A DNA stretch of 6,537 nt. Source: JAZLGI01 sp045616225. GTDB lineage: Bacteria; Spirochaetota; Spirochaetia; Sphaerochaetales; Sphaerochaetaceae. The stretch covers positions 1 to 6,537 of the forward strand of contig JAZLGI010000061.1 of the NCBI GenBank assembly GCA_045616225.1. The letters run 5' to 3'. The position numbers were made by a program, and so were the translations under genes. The notes below the pieces were generated by a model. The model made no database searches and was not told the DNA's origin. It saw only the letters and a program-made list of their open reading frames with translations. Below, piece by piece: positions 1 through 5,662 of the stretch (within the stretch, counting starts at the first letter, position 1; each line of letters opens with the position of its first letter).

Positions 1-659
1 GAACTTTGGACATACCCTTTCATCTGGGATTTTGATTCGTTCTTTACAGGCAAAACCAGTCTTCCGTCTCTTAACACTGCAGAATCAGAATGCATGATAG
101 AAAAATTGTCATGCATCATTCTTTTTGCAGTTCTGGTTCTCAAATCTCTTGTATTTTCTGCTTTCTCTCTCAAAGCTTTTACTGTGGGATAGTTTTCCCT
201 GACAATTCCCGGACTTTCCAAAATACTGTCTGTTTCTTTTGCCAGTTGTTTCAAGGAAGCATCTATTCCGTTAATAATCTCATGAACCTTTGAGTTTAAA
301 TCATGATTATCCACATTATCTGCATAACAGAGAACATCTGACAAAATCTGAGCACTCTTTATGTATTCAAAGACTCTGTAAATCTGTTCTCCTTCCAATG
401 AAGCTGTTGGATTTGCCTCTATATTATCAAAAACATCTGAAATTGGAGGAAAACTTTCTGCCTGTAAATTATCTCCTTCTGCAAGTGTTATAGCAAAAAT
501 AACAGAAGAAACTTCACTTTGTCTTTTTAGATAAACATCTTTTAAACTAACAGGAATTGCACTTTTAACAAGAGAAGTACCTTCACAACTCAGGGCTTTT
601 GAGGCAATTGTATTTAACACTATATCCAGACCTAAGTCTTCAGCTGTTCTTTTGAACAT
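1..659 (-). CDS. mutS2: Endonuclease/ribosome-rescue ATPase MutS2, N-terminal part (3' end beyond the left edge)
   Basis: The frame is open without a stop from the ATG at 659 to the window edge: 219 codons plus two bases. MutS2 proteins are dimeric ATPases of the MutS family without mismatch-binding domains; in Bacillus MutS2 also splits collided ribosomes. The visible part is the N-terminal domain and the start of the core/clamp region. A Leu-Glu-Gly-Glu-Gln segment near residue 99 fits the family, and near residue 197 lies RDGRLVLPVKNES, which matches the MutS2 signature 'R-x-GR-x-V-I-P-V-K' that precedes the clamp. The Walker ATPase and the C-terminal Smr nuclease domain would lie outside the window, so their presence cannot be judged. 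The start is set by AGGAG five bases upstream, inside the rsgA 3' end; the gene overlaps rsgA by 20 bases and is the last visible member of the queA operon. Family assignment is by motif recall; a more divergent MutS-related protein is the alternative. Confidence 0.85.
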   Translation of the reverse strand, partial: MFKRTAEDLGLDIVLNTIASKALSCEGTSLVKSAIPVSLKDVYLKRQSEVSSVIFAITLAEGDNLQAESFPPISDVFDNIEANPTASLEGEQIYRVFEYIKSAQILSDVLCYADNVDNHDLNSKVHEIINGIDASLKQLAKETDSILESPGIVRENYPTVKALREKAENTRDLRTRTAKRMMHDNFSIMHSDSAVLRDGRLVLPVKNESKSQMKGYVQS

Positions 660-1566
660 GGTTTCTCCTGTATTGTAAATGTTCCTGAATAGTATCAAGC
701 ATTCTCAGATAGCTCTCATATCTATCTGCATTTATTATTCCCTGCTGAACCTGTCTTATCACTTCGCAATTTGGTTCGTTTACATGAAGACATGAATCAA
801 AAGCACAATCATGTTTTGCTGCGACAAACTCAGGAAAGCTGTCTGCAATCTTGTGTACATCTGCGTGAGGAACAGATATCTCCCTGAAACCCGGTGTGTC
901 TATTAAAACAAAATCTTCACCTTCAAGCATTATGGAAGATGTTGTTGTGTGGCATCCCCTGTTAAACTTCTCACTTACATCTCCAACTCTTTGGTCTGTG
1001 CCCAAAAGAGCATTTACAAGTGAGCTTTTTCCTACTCCGCTTTGCCCAACCAAAGCACAGGTCTTTCCTTTGAGTATTTTCTTTAGTTTTGCAATACCCT
1101 TTCCTGTCTCTGCAGATACGGCAATTGTTTCATAACCAAGCAATGAATAAAGCTTAAATCTTTCCTTTTCCTGAGAATCTAGTTTGATATCACTTTTATT
1201 AAGGCAGATTACAATTGGAACTCCCTGTGTGCAGGCTATGACTCTATCTGCAAATCTTGGTCTAAAAGGGGGACTTTCAACAGAACAGACACATATAAGA
1301 AGGTCCATGTTTGCACAAATTACCTGGTCTAGCTGAGCCTTCATATTCCATCTTGAAAAATAACTTTTTCTGTCATTCCTGTGAGTAACCATTCCTTCCA
1401 AGGTTCCGCTTTGTGAAAATTCTACACTGTCACCTACAACAATTGGATTATATTCTCCTTTTGCCTGCTCAAGTTGTTTTCCCTTGATTCTGCAACTGTA
1501 GACTTCCCCGTTCTCTGTCTTTACCGAGTAAATATTGTTTATGGATCTTATTACTGTTCCTGTCAT
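640..1566 (-). CDS. rsgA: Ribosome small subunit-dependent GTPase RsgA (YjeQ/EngC)
   Basis: RsgA is a circularly permuted GTPase that binds the 30S subunit late in assembly, checks the decoding centre and is released on GTP hydrolysis. The 308-residue product has the full layout: an N-terminal OB-fold (about 1-75), a GTPase domain in permuted order and a C-terminal zinc domain. G4 is NKSD at 123-126; the P-loop is GQSGVGKSS at 174-182; G2 is RGCHTTT at 203-209; G3 is DTPG at 223-226. Zinc ligands are Cys254, Cys259, His261 and Cys267 in the usual C-x4-C-x-H-x5-C spacing. The one oddity is Cys205, where most family members have Arg in 'RGRHTT'. The ATG overlaps the rluD TGA by four bases and has no strong Shine-Dalgarno, so translation probably depends on reinitiation after rluD. 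Length is normal for the family. Confidence 0.97.
   Translation of the reverse strand: MTGTVIRSINNIYSVKTENGEVYSCRIKGKQLEQAKGEYNPIVVGDSVEFSQSGTLEGMVTHRNDRKSYFSRWNMKAQLDQVICANMDLLICVCSVESPPFRPRFADRVIACTQGVPIVICLNKSDIKLDSQEKERFKLYSLLGYETIAVSAETGKGIAKLKKILKGKTCALVGQSGVGKSSLVNALLGTDQRVGDVSEKFNRGCHTTTSSIMLEGEDFVLIDTPGFREISVPHADVHKIADSFPEFVAAKHDCAFDSCLHVNEPNCEVIRQVQQGIINADRYESYLRMLDTIQEHLQYRRNHVQKNS
665..669 (-). promoter_or_regulatory. Ribosome binding site of mutS2
   Basis: AGGAG lies five bases upstream of the mutS2 ATG and wholly inside the last codons of rsgA. It decides the mutS2 start and implies translation coupled to rsgA. Confidence 0.7.
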
Positions 1567-2483
1567 CTGTATTTTTCTTCAAATTCCTCAAACCTTTTAG
1601 GCAGAGGAGCTTCAAAATGCATTCTCTCTCCACTTACAGGATGATTGATATCCAATGAATATGAATGAAGCAAAAGGTCAAAACCTTCAAAACGGTTAAG
1701 TTTCCTGTTATACAGAACATCTCCAACAACAGGATGTCCTATACTCTTCATGTGAACTCTTATCTGATGTGTCCTTCCGGTAAAAATCCTTACATCTACA
1801 AGAGCCGAAGAAGAATATTGCTTCTCTACTCTAAAATGCGAAAGACTGTCTTTTCCTCTTGTAAGAGAAGTTGTGAAAAGTTTTCTGTCATAAGGGTCTC
1901 TTATCAAAAAACATTTAATATCATCTTCTCTTTTTGGAAAAAAACCGTCGCATACGGCATAGTAGTGTTTCTCATTTGTGTGCTGTTGAAATTGTTTGCT
2001 CAAAGAGGCATGACTTGCAGCAGTAAGGGCAATAACAAGAACTCCGCTTGTGTCTTTGTCTAGTCTGTGAACAATTCCCGGTCTTGAAACATCACATTCA
2101 TCTGCCATTTTATCTATGAAACTCTGTCCATATCTGTATGCCAATGCATTTACAACAGTAAAGTCCGGATTCCCCGCACCAGGATGTACCACCATACCCT
2201 GAGCCTTGTTTATAACAAGCATGTTCTCATCTTCATAAATTATGTCCAGGGGAATATTCTGAGGTTCTACCTTTTCAAAAACATCTGCAGCATAAAATAA
2301 ATCTACCTTATCTCCCGGTCTTACCTTATCACTTTTTTTTGAAAGGTTCCCGTTAATGTAAATTTCACACAGTTCACCGGTAAGTGCACTTCTTGAAAGA
2401 GATTCTATTTTATCAGATAAAAAAACATCTGCCCTTACAGGTTCTGAATCAGAGATAAAACTGTAACTGCGTTCTATTCTCAT
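1563..2483 (-). CDS. rluD: RluD-like 23S rRNA pseudouridine synthase (RluA family, S4 domain)
   Basis: This family isomerises specific uridines of 23S rRNA to pseudouridine; RluD modifies helix 69, which contacts the decoding site. The 306-residue protein has an S4 RNA-binding domain (about 15-75, ending in VRPGDKV) followed by the synthase domain. The catalytic motif HRLDKDTSG is at 139-147 with Asp142 as the predicted catalytic residue. GRTHQIR at 236-242 and GHPVVGD at 249-254 are the later conserved motifs. VVHPGAGNPD at 98-107 resembles RluD more than RluA or RluC, so I use that name, but the exact target site is inferred. NKAQG at 92-96 replaces the common NKPAG. The ATG overlaps the stop of the small membrane-protein gene by four bases, with only a weak GGGA upstream, so translational coupling is likely. 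The TGA overlaps the rsgA start. Confidence 0.93.
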   Translation of the reverse strand: MRIERSYSFISDSEPVRADVFLSDKIESLSRSALTGELCEIYINGNLSKKSDKVRPGDKVDLFYAADVFEKVEPQNIPLDIIYEDENMLVINKAQGMVVHPGAGNPDFTVVNALAYRYGQSFIDKMADECDVSRPGIVHRLDKDTSGVLVIALTAASHASLSKQFQQHTNEKHYYAVCDGFFPKREDDIKCFLIRDPYDRKLFTTSLTRGKDSLSHFRVEKQYSSSALVDVRIFTGRTHQIRVHMKSIGHPVVGDVLYNRKLNRFEGFDLLLHSYSLDINHPVSGERMHFEAPLPKRFEEFEEKYR

Positions 2484-2776
2484 TCAAAAAGTCCCAGAAC
2501 AATGTCCGTAATTGTTATAGCAGCTGCAGCTCCTGCAGAAATGAGCAACATATCTGTAAAGTTCATATTTGAACCTGCTGCAGATACAACTGCACTTGTC
2601 ACTATATATGAAAAAGGCAAAGCTCCCAGAAAGATGACCTCAGACCTTCTAATATCAAGACTCCATTTAGGAAACTCACCTTCTTTGTACGGTTCTGCTT
2701 TTGACATATCAAGATTTGCAAAAAGAGGAAAACAAAGAGAGCTTAGAATAAGCAATACTATTATTTTCTTAACCAT
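2480..2776 (-). CDS. Small exported or membrane protein, spirochaete-type, function unknown
   Basis: No function is recognised. The 98-residue product begins with a signal-peptide-like stretch (MVKK, hydrophobic core 5-19, possible cleavage after Ala20). A short hydrophilic segment follows with EFPKW at 34-38 and RRSE at 43-46, then two hydrophobic segments (about 47-67 and 76-97) joined by a short polar loop. The pattern of acidic-FPxW, arginine pair, then LPFSY (53-57) resembles small uncharacterised proteins I recall from Treponema, but this was not searched. Start: an upstream in-frame TTG at 2791 overlaps the GGAG ribosome binding site, whereas ATG at 2776 lies nine bases behind it, so ATG is preferred. 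The gene overlaps the yggS stop by eight bases and the rluD start by four, which makes it a real member of the operon and not a shadow reading frame. Cys15 lacks a proper lipobox, so a lipoprotein is unlikely. Confidence 0.8.
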   Translation of the reverse strand: MVKKIIVLLILSSLCFPLFANLDMSKAEPYKEGEFPKWSLDIRRSEVIFLGALPFSYIVTSAVVSAAGSNMNFTDMLLISAGAAAAITITDIVLGLFE

Positions 2777-3440
2777 AATATCTTTCTCCAAATATAGCAG
2801 TCCCTATTCTAACAATTGAGCTGCCACATTCAATACCTATTTTATAATCCTGACTCATTCCCATGGAAAGAATACCAAAATCAAAATGAGGATACTTAAT
2901 CATACACTTGTTTTTAAGTTCTGCAAGGTATGTAAAAGCTTCTCTTGTCAGCATTTCTTTATCTTCTGCCTTACAGTTTACAGGTCCAACTGTCATTAAA
3001 CCTTTAACCCTAATGTTGTTAAACTCACCTGCTTTATCAAGGCAGTCAAACAATTCCTCTTCTGTCAAAAAACCGCTATTAGCCTGTTCTTTTGAAGTAT
3101 TGAACTCAAAAAGTACCGGCATTATCTTTCCAATTCTTTCACAGGCAGAATTAATTTTTTCAAGCAAATGAAGAGAGTCCACACTTTCTATCATATCCGC
3201 AATTGGCACTACTTTAGACACTTTATTTGTCTGAAGATGCCCTATCATGTGAATTTCCAAATCTGAAGGCTTAAAAACAGAAAACTTTTCTACAATTTCC
3301 TGAACATGATTTTCCCCAAACAGCCTGAATCCTGCCTCATAAGCAGCCTTTACTTCATCTAAGCTTCTGGTCTTGGAAACAGCCATAATCCTTGCAGTTT
3401 TTATTTCTTTATTTAATTTCTCAAATACTTGTCCGTACAT
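2769..3440 (-). CDS. yggS: YggS/PROSC family pyridoxal phosphate homeostasis protein
   Basis: YggS family proteins are cytosolic, monomeric PLP-binding TIM-barrel proteins resembling the N-terminal domain of alanine racemase. They have no known catalytic activity and buffer PLP and amino acid pools. The 223-residue product has the PLP lysine Lys23 in AVSKT (20-24), then GENHVQE (42-48), HMIGHLQTNK (64-73), SMGMSQDY (192-199) and RIGTAIFG (211-218), which contribute to cofactor phosphate binding. The N-terminus is about a dozen residues shorter than in E. coli YggS, where the lysine is residue 36, but the barrel is complete. The gene starts three bases after the queA stop. A weak AGGTG, overlapping the queA stop, lies four bases upstream of the ATG. 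It belongs to the queA operon; a PLP housekeeping gene among translation genes is not obviously explained. Confidence 0.96.
   Translation of the reverse strand: MYGQVFEKLNKEIKTARIMAVSKTRSLDEVKAAYEAGFRLFGENHVQEIVEKFSVFKPSDLEIHMIGHLQTNKVSKVVPIADMIESVDSLHLLEKINSACERIGKIMPVLFEFNTSKEQANSGFLTEEELFDCLDKAGEFNNIRVKGLMTVGPVNCKAEDKEMLTREAFTYLAELKNKCMIKYPHFDFGILSMGMSQDYKIGIECGSSIVRIGTAIFGERYYG
2786..2789 (-). promoter_or_regulatory. Ribosome binding site of the 98-residue membrane-protein gene
   Basis: GGAG (in GGAGAAAG) sits nine bases upstream of the ATG at 2776, inside the 3' end of yggS. It overlaps the alternative TTG start at 2789-2791, which argues against that start. Confidence 0.6.
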
Positions 3441-3443
3441 ACT

Positions 3444-4499
3444 TCACCTGAAAAATGTAGCATCACCATAGCTGAAAAACCTGTACTTTTCTTCAACAGC
3501 ATGCTTGTAAGCCCTAAGCACATTTTCTCTTGAAGAAAAGGCCGATACCAAAACAAGCAAAGTGCTTTCCGGTGTATGAAAATTTGTAACAAGTTGGTCA
3601 ACAATCTTAAACTCAAATCCCGGAGTAATGAAAAGATTTGTTGCACTGTTACAACCGCTAAGCAGTCCTGTTTTCCTGTCCACTGCACTTTCCAGAGTTC
3701 TGACACTTGTAGTTCCTATTGCAACAACCTTTCTTCCCTGCCGTTTTGCTTCATTTATCTTTTCTGCAACTTGGGTAGAAATATGGTACGTTTCTGTGTG
3801 CATTACATGATCTTCCAGGTTTTCTGTTCTCACCGGTAAGAAAGTACCCATTCCAACTTCAAGAGTAACATGTACAACATCTATGTTTTTTGCTGCCAGC
3901 TGTTTTAGAGTTTCTTCCGTAAAGTGAAGTCCCGCAGTTGGAGCAGCCATAGAACCGCATTCATTTGCATATATTGTCTGGTATCTTTTTTCATCATTAA
4001 AATCATCTTCTCTTTTTATATAAGGCGGTAACGGCACATGACCGCACTTCTGGAAGAATTCTTCATCTACACTTTTATCAAACTTTACAATTTTAAGGGA
4101 TGAGCCACTGTCATTATCATTCACATCTGCTTCTATCTCACCTGTACAATACTCTTGACCAAACGTATCGTAAAACGTATAGCGTTTACCCACTTTTTGT
4201 TTTTTGCTCTTAGAAACCATTGCCTGCCAGGAATTTAAAGATACAGATCCGGTAAACAGAAACTCTACTTTGCCACCTGTTTCAGAAACTCCATAGACTC
4301 TTGCTTTTCTGACTTTTGTGTCATTGACAACAACAAGTGAACCTTCTTCAAGAAATGAAGGAAATTCAGAAAACATAGAATCTGTATATTTGCCTGTTTT
4401 TCTGTCTATTACCAAAAGTCTGTCTCCGCCTCTTTTATCTGCAGGAGTTTGGGCAATCAATTCTTCCGGTAAATCAAAAGTGAAGTCGCTGATTTTCAT
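3444..4499 (-). CDS. queA: S-adenosylmethionine:tRNA ribosyltransferase-isomerase QueA
   Basis: QueA transfers and isomerises the ribosyl part of S-adenosylmethionine onto preQ1 at position 34 of Asp, Asn, His and Tyr tRNAs, giving epoxyqueuosine. The 351-residue length is normal. The N-terminus (LPEELIAQTPADKRGGDRLL, 10-29) is typical and fixes the ATG. Family motifs follow: GHVPLPPYI (153-161), RYQTIYA (172-178), AAPTAGLHF (185-193), GTTSVRTLE (262-270) and YGDATFF (344-350). Some usually conserved positions differ: Glu214 in VTLEVGMGTF replaces the common His, and NFHTPESTLL (306-315) has Thr309 and Glu311 where Leu and Lys are usual. It is the first gene of the left operon. No Shine-Dalgarno precedes the ATG; the 35 bases upstream are almost all A and T. 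No preQ1 riboswitch was recognised in the leader. Confidence 0.97.
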   Translation of the reverse strand: MKISDFTFDLPEELIAQTPADKRGGDRLLVIDRKTGKYTDSMFSEFPSFLEEGSLVVVNDTKVRKARVYGVSETGGKVEFLFTGSVSLNSWQAMVSKSKKQKVGKRYTFYDTFGQEYCTGEIEADVNDNDSGSSLKIVKFDKSVDEEFFQKCGHVPLPPYIKREDDFNDEKRYQTIYANECGSMAAPTAGLHFTEETLKQLAAKNIDVVHVTLEVGMGTFLPVRTENLEDHVMHTETYHISTQVAEKINEAKRQGRKVVAIGTTSVRTLESAVDRKTGLLSGCNSATNLFITPGFEFKIVDQLVTNFHTPESTLLVLVSAFSSRENVLRAYKHAVEEKYRFFSYGDATFFR

Positions 4500-4561
4500 A
4501 AATCATATAATAATAAAACTAATAAAAAAGTAGAATACCTACCGCTACGATTCAATCCTTA
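4500..4561 (-). promoter_or_regulatory. AT-rich queA leader, probable promoter region
   Basis: Because two hairpin terminators lie upstream, the queA operon must be transcribed from within about 60 bases of its start. Candidate elements are weak: TTGAAT at 4550-4555 with 17 bases to TACTTT, or TTGTAA just upstream with 17 bases to TAGGTA. Neither matches the sigma-70 consensus well, so only the region is called. A four-base-pair hairpin GTAG-gtatt-CTAC (4530-4542) followed by six T lies within it and is too short to call a terminator. The last 35 bases before the ATG are nearly pure A/T with no Shine-Dalgarno. Confidence 0.35.
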
Positions 4562-4588
4562 CAAAAATACGCTCCCGTTTAGGAGCGT
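4562..4588 (-). terminator. Intrinsic terminator upstream of queA
   Basis: Read on the minus strand, ACGCTCC, a six-base loop and GGAGCGT form a perfect seven-base-pair stem (4569-4588), followed by ATTTTTGT. It acts towards queA, so it shields queA from upstream transcription or ends a leader. It is about 100 bases beyond the stop of the DUF4097 gene and is separate from the hairpin at 4653-4690. Confidence 0.65.
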
Positions 4589-4603
4589 TCAATAAGGGAT
4601 TTT

Positions 4604-4621
4604 CTAAAAAAAGTTTTTTAT
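4604..4621. repeat. A/T palindrome at the boundary between the two clusters
   Basis: Seven A, one G and six T flanked by T and A form a near-perfect palindrome (CTAAAAAAAGTTTTTTAT). It lies between the two terminators, at the point where composition and apparent origin change. It may be only an A-tract, or part of an AT-rich integration target of the kind used by Tn916-like elements; neither is shown. Confidence 0.4.
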
Positions 4622-4647
4622 TGACGTCCTCAAGCGGAGACCTCAAG

Positions 4648-4696
4648 AAAACAGACCACATCATAGGTACAAAAGCCTACGGTGTGGTCTTTCTTT
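4648..4696. terminator. Probably bidirectional terminator of the padR operon
   Basis: AGACCACA (4653-4660) and TGTGGTCT (4683-4690) pair over eight bases. After a three-by-three internal loop, TAGG (4664-4667) pairs with CCTA (4676-4679) around an eight-base loop. On the minus strand the stem begins six bases past the DUF4097 stop and is followed by GTTTTCTT, as expected for the end of that operon. On the plus strand it is followed by TTTCTTTTT, so it can also stop antisense transcription, although no plus-strand gene needs it here. Confidence 0.75.
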
Positions 4697-5662
4697 TTAC
4701 TCTCTTGTCGTAATCTGGATGTCACCCGTGTCCGTGGTAATTTTGCATTTGCCACCGGAAGTCGTTTCGGGCACATCAATCTTGCCGGTATCACTGTGCA
4801 CGATAAACACTTTGGAGGACAGAAGTGAACCGGTTACACTACCTGTGTCGGTATGGATATCCAGCTCGCCAGCGTCACATCCTTCAAGCCGCACATCCCC
4901 CGTACTGCGCTCAATAGAAATCATTTCTTCTGTGACGACATTTTTTAAAGTGATGTTCCCTGTGTCACCGTTGGAATTGATGCTATTACAGGAAATATCG
5001 GTCAGTCTTGTATCTCCTGTACTTACACAAATGCCAACATTGCTCTTACAGGAAACGGACTGAGCATACACATGACCGGTTGATACAGTCAGGTCAAGCT
5101 CTCCTGCAGATAAGTCCTGTAAACGAATATCTCCTGTACTGGTTTTGATACGCATCATCCCCAAGGAAGAAGCGCGGCTATCGATATGACCTGTGCTGAG
5201 GCTCAGATCCATGCTGCCGAAGGTAAAGTCTTTTGGGAGTGTGATATCTCCGGTACTTTCCTTAATAACAAGTGATACATATTCTTTTTTGGGAAGATAA
5301 ACAGTTACTTTGGGAGAAAGAAAACTGATACCGATTTGCTCATACCAAGCTACGTCATCCACGGCACTTATGGTTAACGTGCCGTCCTGGACACTTGCAG
5401 AATGTTTCGTGTTTTCCTTTTCATAGCAAACCACTTTGCACATATTGTCACTTGACGCGGCAAAGAGAATGTCCGCTGTATCCGTGGTCAGTTTGATGTT
5501 GCTGAATTCTTCGCTTATCTCATAGGTGTTCGTTTCAAAGTGATCGGTACTCAGACAAGTAAAATCCCAATGGTATGCCGCCATCACGGCTGCAAATAGT
5601 ATCGCTCCAATCGTCACGAGAGAAGCTGCTGCAATAAGCCATTTTTTTGCACTCTTACTCAT
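4697..5662 (-). CDS. Membrane-anchored DUF4097 beta-strand repeat protein
   Basis: The 321-residue product has a basic start (Lys3, Lys6, Lys7) and one hydrophobic helix (about 8-30), giving an N-in anchor with the rest outside the membrane. After a linker and a first, degenerate strand region (50-135) comes a run of ten Ser/Asp-Thr-Gly turns at 136-313, spaced 19 or 20 residues, each followed by short beta-prone segments. This is the DUF4097 (putative adhesin/beta-helix) pattern; a stacked beta-solenoid is inferred. No catalytic motif is seen and no function is established; roles in envelope stress or signalling are guesses from neighbours. The ATG overlaps the DUF1700 stop by one base (TAATG), and AAGGAGG lies seven bases upstream. 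GC is higher than in the left cluster. A hairpin terminator follows the stop directly, so this is the last gene of its operon. Confidence 0.9.
   Translation of the reverse strand: MSKSAKKWLIAAASLVTIGAILFAAVMAAYHWDFTCLSTDHFETNTYEISEEFSNIKLTTDTADILFAASSDNMCKVVCYEKENTKHSASVQDGTLTISAVDDVAWYEQIGISFLSPKVTVYLPKKEYVSLVIKESTGDITLPKDFTFGSMDLSLSTGHIDSRASSLGMMRIKTSTGDIRLQDLSAGELDLTVSTGHVYAQSVSCKSNVGICVSTGDTRLTDISCNSINSNGDTGNITLKNVVTEEMISIERSTGDVRLEGCDAGELDIHTDTGSVTGSLLSSKVFIVHSDTGKIDVPETTSGGKCKITTDTGDIQITTRE
4724..5257 (-). repeat. Ten-copy Ser/Asp-Thr-Gly protein repeat in the DUF4097 gene
   Basis: Thr-Gly turns start at residues 136, 156, 175, 194, 214 (all STG), 233 (DTG), 253 (STG), 272, 291 and 311 (DTG). 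The intervals are 20, 19, 19, 20, 19, 20, 19, 19 and 20 residues. The residue after Gly is mostly Asp, His, Asn or Lys and then Ile or Val. DNA between the turns has diverged, so these are old structural rungs and not recent tandem duplications. Confidence 0.85.

Noticed and set aside
91..119. Inverted repeat ATGCATGA / TCATGCAT
   Set aside because: It falls within conserved mutS2 codons (Met-Met-His and Met-His) with no T-run; most likely coincidental.
90..493. Two plus-strand reading frames of 67 codons
   Set aside because: They lie antisense to the mutS2 frame, have no family resemblance and are low-complexity Phe/Cys/Leu-rich shadows. The minus frame is open throughout and carries the MutS2 signature.
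2734..2736. Lipoprotein cysteine (Cys15) in the small protein
   Set aside because: The residue before Cys is Leu, not Gly, Ala or Ser, so the lipobox is poor even by looser spirochaete standards.
2777..2791. TTG start giving a 103-residue small protein
   Set aside because: The TTG overlaps the GGAG that serves the ATG at 2776, and starting there would put charged residues ahead of a normal signal peptide.
3413..3839. Overlapping 97-, 87- and 60-codon frames within queA
   Set aside because: They are shadows of the well-supported queA frame, with no recognisable domains.
4524..4542. Hairpin GTAG-gtatt-CTAC followed by six T as a third terminator or attenuator
   Set aside because: The four-base-pair stem is too weak to call. 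I also looked for a preQ1 riboswitch in this leader and saw no match.
4628..4647. Direct repeat CCTCAAG, two copies 13 bases apart
   Set aside because: Seven bases is too short to be a target-site duplication or attachment site without further evidence.
4724..5257. Recurring TCTCC-GGTACT-like DNA words as a possible CRISPR or tandem DNA repeat
   Set aside because: The words are codons of the Ser/Asp-Thr-Gly turns inside an intact reading frame, and the sequence between them is coding and diverged.
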